Origin: Cunninghamia lanceolata
Taxonomy: Eukaryota > Streptophyta > Pinopsida > Cupressales > Cupressaceae
DNA length: 64,000 nt
Assembly: GCA_027924645.1 (NCBI GenBank)
Contig: BSBN01000040.1
Coordinates: 2,108,001 to 2,172,000, forward strand
Direction of reading: 5' to 3'
In this document: positions 34,991 through 48,236 of the stretch, piece after piece
Position numbering within the stretch: the stretch's first letter is position 1
How the letters are laid out: every line of letters begins with the position of its first letter
Made by a program: the position numbers and the translations under genes
The notes under the pieces: model-generated
Databases searched by the model: none
Told to the model about the DNA's origin: nothing
The model's input: the letters and a program-made list of their open reading frames with translations, nothing else

Positions 34991-37900
34991 GGTAAAGAAG
35001 ATTGCAATTACTAGTTAATAATGGGAAGAAGATTTATAATAGAACATTAGGTTTATGGCCAAGGGCATCTAAAAAACCAATCTCTTGATACTTACTTAAT
35101 TGCAAAGGATTATCTACAAACCCATAACAAGCTCCATAAACAACTAAATCCTAATAATTGAAGTATAGTGACATACCTTCCATGCTTCAGAAGCCTTCCA
35201 AGCATTCCCAACAACACCAAGAATCACAAATACAACTAACTAGAACAAAAATATTGTGCCAATCAACTTATAAATCATTGCATCTATAGATGTAAGCTTA
35301 GGTTCTAGTAGACCTCTGCTCATGCCCAATTTTGTTTCATTACCTACCAAGGGAAACTTGTCAAATTAGTCCATTTCAACAACCCACTGCTAACCAAAAG
35401 AATGCTTCAATCACTCACACTGCAGTCATACATAGTCCATTTCTTTGATTATGTGAATAATGATCCATTGTGATTCATGAAGACACAAAGTACACACCTT
35501 CAAAAACTTATCATAGGTATACAAACAAACATTAGAGATTATATTTACAAACTAACTAGAAACAGTTTGTTACCATGCAGATGCCAGCCAGCTGAGAAAC
35601 CATTTCCCTGAAGATGTCAGAAGCTAAACAATGGAGCAACTAAAACGTTAATCATGAAACAATTCACAAGCCATCCTGTTTCAACTTTTCTCCTTCCGAA
35701 GTTCTTCCCTAGCTTTCCAAAATCATCTATTTACTTCTTGTTCCCTATGCTATACCTTGTATATGTTAGAATAAAGTGCTACACTCTCATCAAAGATGCC
35801 TTTTGCACTCTCAATGTAATCCCTGATAGAAAATTATGTAGAAAGCACTATCTTATAAACTACAGGTCTGTAGATTTGAAGACTTGTTCTAAGACCATGA
35901 TGATTCAATAAAAGAGGAAGACTAAAGAGGCTTGCCATGACAATTTAGAAAAGACAATCATCATAAGGGAAGTCTTCTACAATGAACAAAAGGTATAGTT
36001 TGGCAACAATAGAGAACTCAGTCACAGAAGACCAAAGGGTAGATTGGTGATGGTAAGGTTGCAAATGACAAAGGACGATGAAAAGTCAAGTTGAGTGCAG
36101 TCCTAAATACAAGTAGGACAATCCTTAGTATGATGAAGGAAAGTACAATAGGGGCAGAACTTAAGAAGTTAGAGAACAGTCATACAAATTGCATACACAG
36201 TCATGAAGGTTAGAGTCTCATGAAGAAACACAAATGATAGATCCATGAACCTTAAAATTTTTTCTAATACATAAGAAAATGACTGTAACCTAATTACAAT
36301 GCATAGACAGGTCAAAGTATTGAAGGTACTGCCATTTAAATGGCAGTCACAAATGGTAGATTTTGTGTGATGATAATTATTATTGAAAGACAGTCATAAA
36401 AGAAGATCACAATTAAATGAATATATCACAGGGCAGTTTTGCACTATTGAAGGTTAGAAAAAGGTTGAGGAAATCAGTCATAGAGATGCGTAATTGAACA
36501 AGGGTCACCATGGATGTAATGAAGGGGTAGTTAATCAACAAATGGTAGTCATAGAATGCAAAGGGGACACTGGTCTTGAAAAGAAGAGGGTGCATAGACT
36601 GTGAATGAAGGACTATGTAGATGTTTTAACAGAGTAAGATAACATAAGAGCCACAAATCCATGACATTTCCCATCAATGAATGATGATAATCTTTTGGAA
36701 ATACATGGGACTGTCATAGTCAATGTTCCATATGACATCCTTGTCAAAGGATCTTGTTTTTGTTGAATGCAACAATTGTGGGCTAGGATCCAAGAGAAGA
36801 TTTAGACACCAAAACCATGTGATTGATGATAAGAATGCACCAAAAATTAAAAATAGATAGTGATACTTGTGACAGTGCTCATATAGAGCAGAGGAGCAAT
36901 GATTCAAACCAAGGAAAGATAATTACTATAATCTATGATAGTGAACAATGCAAATGGCAAAGTTTAAAAAGTTTCACCAATGTCACAGTCACCTTTAATG
37001 GAAGTATAGAAACATGCGTCATTTGATGTTAACCTTTCCACTGAACTTCTTTTCTAGCTCTCACACAGGCCTCACATGAATCTTTTGGAAAGTCTTCCTC
37101 TAGTGGTATGGAACATGAATAGAAATTGTCTTACGGTTGCCAGATATATCAACTTTCTTGTACAAGACCAAAAGATTTTAAAACTAACAATTAGAATCTA
37201 AGACTTATTAAAATCTGCTTAAATATTATTCTAGGAGTGAAATCATCTAAGTAAAACTACAATACATGCTAATAACCATCCATGCATGTGAGTTTTGGAG
37301 AGTAGTAAAGATTTGAGTCATCACAAGTTGGTGCAGTCACGATAGGAGGGTTCACAGAATGAACTATCCAGACCATGCAATAAGAGTAAACACAATGGAA
37401 ACAACTCAAAGATATGAAACAAATGCAAATTCAATCATTTAGTATACCATAGAATTAAAATATAGATCGACCGGCAACATGCGGGCTTATAATTAGGGCT
37501 CACAGGCCTGATTACAAAATATCAGAATATGCTCAAGATATAACTTTGAAGTCCTTCGTACAAAATATAAACTAAGGATTATGAATCAATCACTAACTCC
37601 TTTCCTAGGGATATATTACATCAATATATATCATCTCTAAAACATAAGATTCTTTCACATCACCCAAGAAAGATCACAAACTCCAATGAAGAGCTGTAAC
37701 ATGTGTACACGGATAGGTCGGACCTAAATGCATAGAATGCCTCCGCAAATGAATGGAATGATGTGCAGATCTCAGGAAAGGTTAGACATGAACTAAAGAT
37801 CATTGAATGATGTTTCATTAAGCTCCACAAGTTGAGGAATGCTCCACAGGTCTTCTCCTTTAGCTAATTATTTGAGACTATCAAGATGCTCTATTATGAG

Positions 37901-38151
37901 AAACAGTCAATCTTTTGATAGTGATAACTTTCCGGTACTTGATCCAAATGTTTTGAATTTTGGATATGATGTAGATGAATGAATCTAGATGCTAAGTCCA
38001 ACTCCGTAAGATCTGAAATGCAACTACGGTAGAATACGGACCAAAATACAGAAACTACTATTGACTGAACTACAAGAACTAAACTGGAAAAGAAACAAAC
38101 TGAAATACAAATGTTTTTGGTTGATGAAAGATTGCTCTTGAACTAGGGATG
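34991..38151. other. No gene seen; AT-rich decayed spacer
   Basis: No supported coding sequence. The part around 36100-37000 is rich in gacagtcat and cagtcat words, roughly the reverse complement of the actgtca words at 28960-30200. The bases around 37320-37560 look like an old repeat end but match nothing I know. The last five bases, ggatg (38147-38151), are the target duplication of the solo LTR. Confidence 0.5.
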
Positions 38152-38464
38152 TGTTGATTGTCAGGAACACTGAGAGGGGGGGTGAATCATTGTTCTATAA
38201 ATCTTTTCTTGCACTTTTACTTTTAACCATTTTAAAAGAATAATCCAATAGAAGCAAAATTAACAACTAAACAACATCCACAAAAGCATGACACATAACA
38301 CCAAGATTTTATGTGGAAAACCCAAAAAGGAAAAAACCATGGAGAGGATTAGCTCTCAAATATATATTGCAATATTTACAAGACTAATGTTTAGGCTTGG
38401 TCACTCCATGAGCCTAGAACATGCTGGCTTACTGCCATGAAGTACAAGTAGATTTAGCAGGCTC

Positions 38465-40271
38465 TGTCATGCCCGCATTTCCCATGCGGTCATGACACAC
38501 AACACAACTCATGAAAATGAGTTTGATGGGGGTAGGGAATGGACCCCTCGACTTCAAAGGCCACCCAAAATACTAAAATACCAATCTCATGGCCTCAAGC
38601 CAAAACCTCCATATACACAACTCCTCAAATATCTCAAAATATACTCCCATGGCACTCTTGCCATTCAAATATTCTCCACACAAGTAAGAAGCCCTCAAGG
38701 CATAAATAACACAAATATGGGAGTGACCTCAAGGAGGTTCCTTTCCCCTACCCCAAAAAAGTTGAGCCTTACCTCCAAATGGAGGTGCTCTCACCATACT
38801 CCCATCCCACACAAAATAATGAAACAAACAACCAACAAAAAACAAAAACACATCACAATAAATAAGCAAGGGAGAAGAACATAGTTCGTGAGGCTTACCT
38901 TCAAAGCCCTATAATGGAAGCATGTTTGGTGATGAGATCCAATCTTCTCCAAACCTTCCAACCTCCAATAATTTCTCTAACTTTCTAAAAAATTCTCAAA
39001 AATAGAAAGAAACTCTCAAAATGCAAGAACCCCACACTCCTCAACAAGAGGAGATAATATAGGCCATCAATTTTGGCCTTGAGGAATGAGAAGGTGACAC
39101 TTGTCACCTTCTCCTTCCTCCTCCAATGCCATTTGCAAGGGAGAGAAAGTGTGAGGGTGACGAGTGTCATCCTCCAATTCCATCTCAATCCTCACCTTAT
39201 CCACTTGTGCTCTCACACATGTGTGAGAGAACAAGTGGTGAGGTGACATTCCCATTCAAACCTCCAAGAGGATAAGGGATGCCATATGGCATCCTCTTAT
39301 ACTCTCAAAGATCCATCTCCCTCCAAGATGCTCTCACACGTGTGTGAGAGTCTTGGAGGAAGATCCCACACACTTGGGAGTCTTGGAGACCTCCCAAGTC
39401 CTCCTAGGGAAGGGATTCCCAACATTGGGAAGGGAGATGAGTCTTTCTCAAAGCATGACTCATCTCCCACCTTATCTAAATTCAAATTTCGTCACTTTGA
39501 CTAAACCATAGTTTAGAGTGACCAAGAGTGAGTTAGTCCAAGGGTTAATTAGTCAAAATTGACCCTAGACTCATGGGTAACCACCTAGGGTAGATTTTGG
39601 GACACTAAGGTTCACCAAGGGGGTCATAAATCTACTTTAAATGGCCTCAAAAAATAAAATAAATACCAAGTGGTGTAAGTCAATAAAAATTATACAACAC
39701 TTAATATTAATTAATTTAAACAAAGGGTACTAGGCCAAAATGATAAAATTAAATCAAGCACTTAAATCAACATTCAATTTCAAACGTGATCCTTATCCCC
39801 CTTGGGAATGGATCAGTTTCACAGGGAATAACATTGGTGTGAATTCTACCTCCAATTTCCTGTGGCTTAGGAATTTAAAATCTGTACATCTCGATCAAGT
39901 GTCAATCATATCATGAATAATCATAGCCAAAGCAACTGTAATTAAATTCAAGCCATCGAATACAACAATAATTAACTATAACATAAATCTGAACTAAACT
40001 ACATTTTTCTATCACATGTCAAATAATCATCATCATATAAATAACTAGAAATCACATCACAAAACCTCATCTAATATATCTCGTATGTTGGATCACAAAA
40101 TAGCATCAAAATAGGATCAAATCGAATCACCATATGTCTAATCAATGTCATATCAAAATCAGGAGATATAATCAACTCCATAATGAAACCATAGTCTCTA
40201 AAAGTCTGATAATGTCATCAACTGAAATGCATAACGATCAAAATAAGGAAGGTAAAATAATCAGCCTCACA
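38465..40271 (-). repeat. 3' LTR of the chromovirus
   Basis: On the plus strand it runs from TGTCATGCCCGCATTTCC to ..ATCAGCCTCACA. Between 39062 and 39430 it holds several long perfect or nearly perfect inverted repeats (for example 39088-39113, 39201-39238, 39277-39294 and 39321-39358). The open frames in it are by-products of these repeats. Confidence 0.85.
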
Positions 40272-40286
40272 TCCTCCCCTCCTTTA
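40272..40286 (-). other. Polypurine tract of the chromovirus
   Basis: On the minus strand AAAGGAGGGGAGGA lies directly upstream of the 3' LTR, the expected place for the plus-strand primer. Confidence 0.8.
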
Positions 40287-40289
40287 AGA

Positions 40290-41700
40290 CTAAACTTCCT
40301 CCTGGAAGTCATAAAAAAGGTGAGGATAGAGTGCCCTCAAACTAGCTGCATCCTCCCAAGTCGCTGTGACCTCATCATAACAATCCCACTGGACCCTAAC
40401 CTGGTCTAGCTTTCGACCTTGAAGGCCCAACGTCCGACGATCCAATATGCAAATTGCCTCCAAAGCTAATTTCCCATCCGCCTCTACCTATAGAGTACTC
40501 TAGTCCAGTACGTGAGATAAATCAAATATATATCACCTCAATACAAAAATATGAAAGACGTCGTGTATACATGACAGGCTAGGTGGCAATGCAAGACGAT
40601 AGGCAATAGGTCCTATCCGCTCCAAGATCTCAAAGGGTCCTACAAACCATGGTACGAGCTTAGAGCCCTTTCCATAACTGATTGGACTCTTGTGTGGCCG
40701 CACTCTAAGGAATACCCTGTCACCCACTAAGAAGATCCGATCAGTCCTCTTAGCATCGGCATACTTCTTCTATCTATCCTGTGCCTCCTGTAGTCTCTGC
40801 CTAATCAGTGTGACCTGCTGCTCCATATCCTAAACTAACTTTGGACCAATGGCAACTTTGTACTCTATCTGATCCCAATTCAATGGTGTCCTGTATGGTC
40901 TACTGTATAAAGCCTGAAAAGGAGGCATACACAACGAGCTATGATGCCCATTATTGTAGGCAAACTCAACCAGATACAGATACTCCTCCCATCTAGACTG
41001 ATGGTCCATAACATACATACGAAGCATGTCCTCCAACACCTGATTCACCCACTCTGTCTGTCTATCTGTCTTGGGATGATAAGCAGAGCTAAAGTTGAGC
41101 TATGTGCCCAATGCCTGCTACAAGGCTCTCTAGAATGTTAAAGTGAACATTGAATCTCTGTCTGAAATGATGCGGCGAGGTACTCCATGTAATCTCACAA
41201 TATCATCTAAGAATACTCTCGCCATTTCTAGCGCATTATACATTGTGCATATAGGTGAGAAATGTGCCACCTTGGTCAACTTGTCCACTGTCACCATGAT
41301 GGCATCATGGCGATGCAAAGACATAGGAAGACCAACAATAAAATCTATGGAAATGGTGTTCCATTTCCACTCGGGTATCTCATGTGGGTATAGAAGACCC
41401 GCTGGATGCTGATGCTCAGCCTTGACCCTTTGGCACTCAAGGCATCAAGCAACAAACTCTGCAATATCTCATCTCATACCCACCCAATGGTAAAGCTGTT
41501 GTAGGTCAGCATGCATCTTCTTCACCCCTAGATGTGCTGCATATGGTGCTCTGTGAGCCTCTGATAACACTATAGTATGTAGGTCACCTGCGCGGGGTAC
41601 ATAGATGCATTGTTGATGACGAAGTAACCCATCTGCCTCAAGTGAATACCCTGCAAACTTGCCCACAAGGGCCCTCTACAAACTAATCTCCTGTTGCACC
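40290..41700 (-). pseudogene. Chromovirus integrase with C-terminal chromodomain, decayed
   Basis: From right to left: the zinc-binding region (HRAPYAAHLGVKKMHADLQ, then CLECQ), the core with SIDFIVGLP (Asp, near 41340), SDRDSMF (Asp, near 41150) and QTEWVNQVLED (Glu, near 41045), the GPF segment (VPWFVGPFEIL, near 40640), then a chromodomain at about 40310-40470 with ILDRRTLGLQGRKLDQV and VQWDCYDEVTATWED. The chromodomain is what defines chromoviruses and is thought to steer insertion to chromatin marks. Stops at about 40527, 40830 and 41120, among others, break the frame. The final stop is 40290-40292. Confidence 0.85.
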
Positions 41701-42995
41701 TCAAGAAACTACTCATCCTCTGGCAGATGCTGAATAATGCGTCCTCTCAAGTCCACACTAAGAGTCAAGATTAAGATCTCGTGGCACCTTTGACTCAATG
41801 CATCATCAACCACATTCTCCTTCCCTTTGATGTAGTGGACATCAAAGTCATACTCGCAAAGAAACTCCATCCAACGCTACTGATGGGTGTTCAAATTTGA
41901 CTATGTAAAGATATACTGAAGACTGTGGTGATATGAATGGAGCTCAAAGCGATGACCCAATAAGAAATGTCTCCAATGAACTAGAGCATGAACCACTGCC
42001 ACTAACTCTAAGTCGTGCGTGGGTTAGTTCAGCTCATGGGTCTTGAGCTTTCGTGACTCATACGCGATCGCTCTGCTGCCCTACATAAGTATGTCTCCCA
42101 ATCCCTCAAGTGATGCATCCGTGCAATCTATAAAATCTACTACAGGATCAGGAACCGTTAAAATGGGAGCGCTAGTAAGACGCTCCTTAAGGACCCCAAA
42201 GGCCCTCTCACACTGCTCAGTCCATAGAAACCTCTTCCCTTTCCACTGAAGGGAATTGATGGGGTGCATTATCCAAGAAAAACCCTCAACAAAGCGAAGG
42301 TAATAACCAACTAACCCCATAAAACTCCTGACCTCTGTCACACTAGTGGGTGCTAGCCAGTCCCTGATAGCCCTGATCTTTGATGGATCTATTGAGATTC
42401 CATCGCCAGATAGGATATGCCCTAGATACTGTACCTCTGTCCTGAAAAATGCACACTTTGCCAAGTTCTCATAAAGATTCTACTTCATCAAACACTGTAG
42501 AACCTGATGTAGGTGCTCCTCATGCTCCTCCTCAGTCCGTGAATAGATCAAAATGTCATCGAGGAAAATAATCACAAACTGATCTAAGTAGGTACGGAAC
42601 ACCCCATTCATGAGACTCATGAACACTGTAGGGGCATTCATCAAGCTAAAGGGGACCACAGTGAACTCATAGTGGTCATATCGAGTCCAGAAGGTGGTCT
42701 TATGGATGTCGACCTCTGTGATACGTAACTGATGATAACCAGACTTCAGGTCAATCTTAGAGAACACCCTGGTTCCCTGCATCTGATTGAAAAGATTGTC
42801 AATCCTAGGCAGAGGATAACGGTTCTTCACCATCACCTTATTCAACTACCTATAGTCCATGCACAATCGAAGGGACCCATCCTTCTTCACGAAGATGACA
42901 AAAGTACCCCAAGGTGAAATGCTCGGTCAGATGTGCCCCTTCTCGAGCAAGTCCTCCAACTATAACTTGAGATCTGTGAGCTCATGTGTGGTCAT
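41700..42995 (-). pseudogene. Chromovirus RT and RNase H, decayed
   Basis: RT: DGSLRLCMDYR, then [42 protein letters not shown] (the usual Gly after PF is Ser) and FLDDILIYS near 42550-42575. The RNase H begins DFIDCTDASLEGLGDIL near 42120 with the catalytic Asp kept. It continues THDLELVAVVHAL (Glu), SYHHSLQYIFT (His-His where Asp-His is usual) and ENVVDDALSQR near 41810. Stops lie at 42480-42482 and 42081-42083 and at other Gln/Trp positions. Confidence 0.85.
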
Positions 42996-43640
42996 CATAT
43001 AGGGTGCACGAGACACTGGCTCGGCACCTGGCACTAAGTCTATGTGAAATTCTACCTCATGACGGGGTGGCATCCCCAGTAACTCTGCTAGAAACACATT
43101 TACAAACTCTCTAAGGATGGGATGATCATCCAAAGATGCCTCAGGCTCGTCATCTGATTTGTCACTCACTATGATGGTGAACATTTGGCATCCCTTCCGT
43201 ATGCAGCGCTTAAGATGTTGAGTAGATATCATACACACTGTTGTGGGCTTCTGCATGCCCGCTATCTCAACTGATGTACCGTGATCATCTAAGAAGCTGA
43301 TCGCCTTTTGGCGATAATCTAGCTTGGCTCGATGAGCCACAAGCTAGTCCATACCCAACACCACATCATAGGATCCTAATGTCATAACTCTAAGGTCACA
43401 TACTGTGGCAAAGGGTCCCAAAGAAATCTCACAGTCATGGACTAAGGCATCTACTGTCATCTTGGCCCCTAAGGCCAACTCAACCACCCACCTATCGCCC
43501 TGCCTAGAGGCCACCAGCCTGCAACGCTCCATTAACAATGGAGATATGAAAGAGTTAGTAGTGCCAGAATCAAAGAGAATAGAAATGGGGATACCCCCAA
43601 TCATACCTGATGTCTCAATCAATGATGCCTAAAAATTAGC
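42960..43640 (-). pseudogene. Chromovirus protease and RT N-terminus, decayed
   Basis: SILFDSGTTNSFISP near 43550-43590 is the aspartic protease active site (DSGTT). The second signature YDVVLGMD is followed by a TAG at 43344-43346 where the family has Trp. It then continues with AHRAKLDYRQKAISF and the conserved LREFVNVFLAELLGMPP and VEFHIDLVPGAEPVSRAPY before the RT. Confidence 0.8.
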
Positions 43641-45149
43641 CTGGCAGTTATCAACCACTGTGAACATACGGTGGGACCTACCCACATCTCCAATAGTCTA
43701 TTTGGATCCTCCTGCACAAGGCTATCCCCCTGCTGTAAAACCCTATGGACACTCTCTGGCTAGGTGTCCTACTCCACCACAAACATCACATGGGCCCCTA
43801 GCCTGTACCTATTCAGTTTGAGTCCTACTCGACTGCTGCTGTCCTGATCTACTAGTAGATCCCTCTGAGCCCCTATAAGACTGATGCGACCTCGTGGGTC
43901 TCACAGGTGGTCCCTGCTACTGCCAACCTCTATTATGTCCCCCATGTGCCCTCTGCTATGTCCTAGCTCTCTTCTGCTACTATGGCTATTGCTGCTATGG
44001 GGGCCTAGGAGGGAAGGGTACAGAACTAAATCCTCCCCTATGAGGTGGCTGTGATGGTCTACGGAAACTCTGCTAATGCTGCTGCTATCCACAATCTTGA
44101 AACTAAGGATGTGAACTCTGCCGTCGTCCCTGAATCTCCTCAGTGATATATGCCTTCGTGACAACATCACTCAAAGTCTGGGGGTCTGCCATACGAACAG
44201 GCCCTGCTATGCTGTGGTTCAGTCCTTTGATAAACTTATGAACCAAGAGTTTCTCATCATCGAGATACTCTGCATAACGGGATAACTCCATAAATCTACC
44301 CTCATACTGTGCCACTGTAAGTCCCCTCTGCTAAAGGTCACGGAAGTCATCTATGCGATGTTGCCTGTAATGAACTGATAAGTATCCAACATTGAAGCGC
44401 TTAATGAAGGTCTCCCATGTGAGAGTGTCTAATGAAACGTGATGCTTGCACTCCTCAGTACACCACCAGGTAGCTACTGCATCTCGCAACAGGTGTACTA
44501 CTATATGAGCCTTCGTGTTGCCCTCGTGAGGATGCAATGCAAAGCATCTATCTAAGCTAATGAGCCAGGCCTCTACCTCGGCTCCCTCTGTGGTCCCGAT
44601 GAATGTAGGAGGGTTCAACCTTAATAAATCCCTAATGGGATCTCCTCTGTCCCTGTGCCCTGTGATAGGCTCATTTGTATAATAGTCATAAGGTCTGTGA
44701 ATAATGTGCTCTACTTGTACTGCCTCATCACACCTAGCATGATGTGGAGGGCTCCTGCTACAGGCCCTGTTGGCTGAACCAACCTCCTCTGCCGTCGTCT
44801 CTAGCACCTCAACATAAGGCTCCACATGTGGTGCCCCTCGTAGCTCAACGTGGGGCTCCACACGTGGCTTGACACAGGACTCAGCTCGTGGCTCCACGTG
44901 TGGCTCCTTTCAGGGATCCTCATGGGGCTCAACACATGGCTCTATACACGGCTCAGCTATGGCCGGTGGAAGCCTATCTAAAACTTCCTGTAAAGCCTTT
45001 AATATCTATGGCCCAATATCTGGTAGGGCCGGTGGTGCCTACGGTGCTTGTAGGACTGGCTGATCCTGTCCCTCAACTGAAGAGTCACTGTGCACCTCAG
45101 GGGATGGAGTGCGGCAGGACTACGCTCGTTGAACTCGTCGGGGAGGCAT
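43640..45149 (-). pseudogene. Chromovirus gag, decayed
   Basis: Starts at the ATG at 45147-45149 (MPPRRVQRA then a TAG). The N-terminal part has a run of Pro/Glu/His-rich short repeats (VEPHVELRGAPHVEPYVE, 44800-44960). The retrotrans_gag core follows (LLRLNPPTFIGTTEGAEVEAW, DAVATWWCTE, WETFIKRFNVGYL), then MTVAQYEGRFMELSRYAE-like text, a Gln/Pro/Arg-rich tail with many TAG stops, and a zinc knuckle CDVCGGVGHLARECP (43747-43793, canonical C-x2-C-x4-H-x4-C). Confidence 0.8.
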
Positions 45150-45231
45150 CCTACAAAAATGAGGTAACCACAAATTAATCAAAGTTGCAGAAATAATAAT
45201 GTGCCATAAACAAGCCCAGTGTTTAAACTTA

Positions 45232-45244
45232 GGCTCTAATACCA
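45232..45244 (-). other. Primer binding site of the chromovirus (initiator Met tRNA)
   Basis: On the minus strand TGGTATTAGAGCC lies two bases inside the 5' LTR end; one base off the usual TGGTATCAGAGCC. Confidence 0.85.
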
Positions 45245-45246
45245 AA

Positions 45247-47018
45247 TGTCATGCTCGCATTTCCCATGCAGTCATGACACACAACACAACTCATGAAAAT
45301 GAGTTTGATGGGGGTAGGGAATGGACCCCTCGACTTCAAAGGCCACCCAAAATACTAAAATACCAATCTCATGGCCTCAAGCAAAAACTGTCATATACAC
45401 AACTCCTCAAATATCTCAAAATATACTCCCATGGTACTCTTGCCATTCAAATATTCTCCACACAAGTAAGAAGCCCTCAAGGCATAAATAACACAAATGT
45501 GGGAGTGACCTCAAGGAGGTTCCTTTCCCCTACCCCAAAAAAGTTGAGCCTTACCTCCAAATGGAGGTGCTCTCACCATACTCCCATCCCACACAAAATA
45601 TTGAAACAAACAACCAACAAAAAACACAAACACATCACAATAAATAAGCAAGGGAGAAGAACATAGTTCGTGGGGCTTACCTTCAAAGCCCTATAATGGA
45701 AGCACGTTTGGTGATGAGCTCCAAACTTCTCCAAACCTTCCAACCTCCAAGAATTTCTCTAACTTTCCCAAAATTTCTCAAAAATATAAATAAACTCCCA
45801 AAATACAAGAACCCCACACTCCTCAACAAGAGGAGATAATATAGGCCATCAATTTTGGCCTTGAGGAATGAGAAGGTGACTCTTGTCACCTTCTCCTTCC
45901 TCCTCCAATGGCACTTGCAAGGGAGAGGAAGTGTGAGGGTGACAAGTGTCATCCTCCAATTCCATCTCAATCCTCACCTTATCCACTTGTGCTCTCACAC
46001 ATGTTTGAGAGAACAAGTGGTGAGGTGGCATTCCCATTCAAACCTCCAAGAGGATAAGGGATGCCATATGGCATCCTCTTATTCTCTCAAAGAGCCATCT
46101 CCCTCCAAGATGCTCTCACATGTGTGTGAGAGTCTTGGAGGAAGATCCCACACACTTGGGAGTCTTGGAGACCTCCCAAGTCCTCCTAGGGAAGGGATTC
46201 CCAACATTGGGAAGGGAGATGAGTCTTTCCCAAAGCATGACTCATCTCCCACCTTATCTAAATTTAAATTTCGTCACTTTGACTAAACCATAGTTTAGAG
46301 TGACCAAGAGTGAGTTAATCCAAGGGTTAGTTAGTCAAAATTGACCCTAGACCCATGGGTAACCACCTAGGGTAGATTTTGGGACACTAAGGTTCACCAA
46401 GGAGGTCATAAATCCACTTTAAATGGCCTCAAAAAATAAATACAACACTTAATATTTATTAATTTAAATAAAGGGTACTAGGCCAAAATGATAAAATTAA
46501 ATCAAGCACTTAAATCAACATTCAATTTCAAATGTGATCCTTATCCCCCTTGGGAATTGATCGGTTTCACAGGGAATAACATTGGTGTGAATTCTACCTC
46601 TAATTTCCCGTAGCTTGGGAATGTAAAACCTGCACATCTTGATCAAGTGTCAATCATATCATGAATAATCATAGCCAAAGCAACTAGAATTAAATTCAAG
46701 CCATTGAATACAACAATAATCAACTATAACATAAATCTAAATTAAACTGCATTTTTCCATCACATGTCAAATAATCATCACATAAATAACTAGAAATCAC
46801 ATCACAAAACATCATCTAATATATCTCGTATGTCATATCACAAAATAGCATCAAAATAGGATCAAATCAAATCACCATATGTCTAATCAATGTCATATCA
46901 AAAGCAGGAGATATAATCAAATCTGCATAATGAAACCATAGTCTCTAAAAGTCTGATAATGTCATCAACTAAAATGCATAACGATCAAAATAAGGAAGGT
47001 AAAATAATCAGCCTCACA
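45247..47018 (-). repeat. 5' LTR of the chromovirus
   Basis: On the plus strand from TGTCATGCTCGCATTTCC to ..ATCAGCCTCACA. Collinear with the 3' LTR, including the block of inverted repeats (about 45845-46215), some of which carry single changes here (for example catgtttgagag near 46001). A deletion of about 36 bp near 46441 removes aataccaagtggtgtaag and following bases. Confidence 0.85.
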
Positions 47019-48236
47019 GGCTCACTACCTCAACCCTAAACCTAGCAAGATTACAATAAGGGCTATTAAACCCTGCTGAAGGCTCACTACCTTGATGGCA
47101 AAAGCTTTCTTCCAAACATATTGCACATGAAAATTGAACACTGCTTAAGCATCTGCCACTATGCTGGGGTGCAGTCATTTAGCAACTGAATTTTGAATCC
47201 CAAGTCTTCATCGCTGCTAATCTTCTAACTCTGCTCTGCTATTCACATCCTTATATCACACACACACACATTTCCACACCTCACTCAACCAAAATTTATT
47301 GCTCTTATATATCCGCATCATGATTTAATCCATAATTAGGTAGGCATTCAAGAAGTGAAACATGTACATAGAAAGATGTACCTTGTCACTTAATCCAATG
47401 TACTATGTGTCACACGGACCCAAATATTCACCCAAGTGTATTCATATAGGTCAGCTCTAATCATTCAATTACCTACATGGATCCTCCAAACATTAACTCT
47501 TCTCCGCCCAATGATTAATATACTTGTTGGCCTTTTCCTTAAGAGCATGCTTAACAACTTCATCTACTGACTTACAACTTTTACTGAGGATCTCAAAACA
47601 CCTTCAAAATCATATCAAGGACTCTTTACACATTCCCAATCTTACCCTTAGAACTGTAAGGCATGATATCATCTTGCAAAGAAATGCGGACCATCAGAAC
47701 TCAGACTCTGTCTCTGTCAAACTCTGTCAAACACTATGCTGATACTTAGCAGCTTGTAGCTAACCTTCCAGAGGACTTTAGATCTTCTAATTCTGGAATA
47801 AGACATTTCATACAAGTGTTTACAACACATTAAAACTGCATAACAAAATACTTATCTACGGAGGAATGCGGACCACTGCACTAGACCCTATTCATTGTTC
47901 TTGCTATACCTTTGCTTATTTGAACTTGGACAATTCTTCAAGGTGACTTCTAGAGGAGATCATGACTTATCCTTTGAAGTATAACACTATCAAATGACTG
48001 AGAATATCATACCTAAATCACATTATCAAATCATCATCCGTACAGACATACTATTTGACTTACTATCCTCTACTCAGAATACTTTCCATAGCCATTTTTT
48101 GTCAACCAGACCTGAAATCCAATATACTTTTCTGGAGTTATCTCTTCTAGCCATGGTAATAAGATCTCTAAGCCTTGTTTCCATCAATGACAACATACAG
48201 GTCCATACCGGAGTAGTTTATCTTTCCAACAGGATG

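Larger units (their letters stand above)
38465..47018 (-). mobile_element. Full-length chromovirus (Ty3/gypsy), decayed
   Basis: 8554 bp, flanked by the five-base duplication ggctc (38460-38464 and 47019-47023), with 1.8 kb LTRs at both ends. The minus-strand order is 5' LTR (right), initiator-Met primer site, gag with a CCHC knuckle, protease, RT, RNase H, integrase, chromodomain, polypurine tract, 3' LTR. Every gene segment carries stops, mostly TAG. The two LTRs are close in sequence apart from a deletion of about 36 bp near 46441 in the right one, so it is younger than copia A and older than the element at 50138. Confidence 0.9.
38152..48231 (-). repeat. Solo copia LTR, split by a chromovirus
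   Basis: On the minus strand it begins TGTTGGAAAGATAAAC at 48231 and ends ..CTCAGTGTTCCTGACAATCAACA at 38152. Without the inserted chromovirus (38465-47018) and its second target copy it is about 1520 bp. The left end keeps the copia LTR words (the reverse complement of tgattcaccccccctctcag, and ctctccatggttttttcc). It is flanked by the duplication ggatg (38147-38151 and 48232-48236). No internal region remains, so it arose by recombination between two LTRs. Confidence 0.7.

Noticed and set aside
38492..38884. 130-residue open frame in the chromovirus 3' LTR, repeated at 45274-45666
   Set aside because: Both copies lie inside LTRs, start at the LTR edge, and have no protein motif; the pairing is due to LTR identity.
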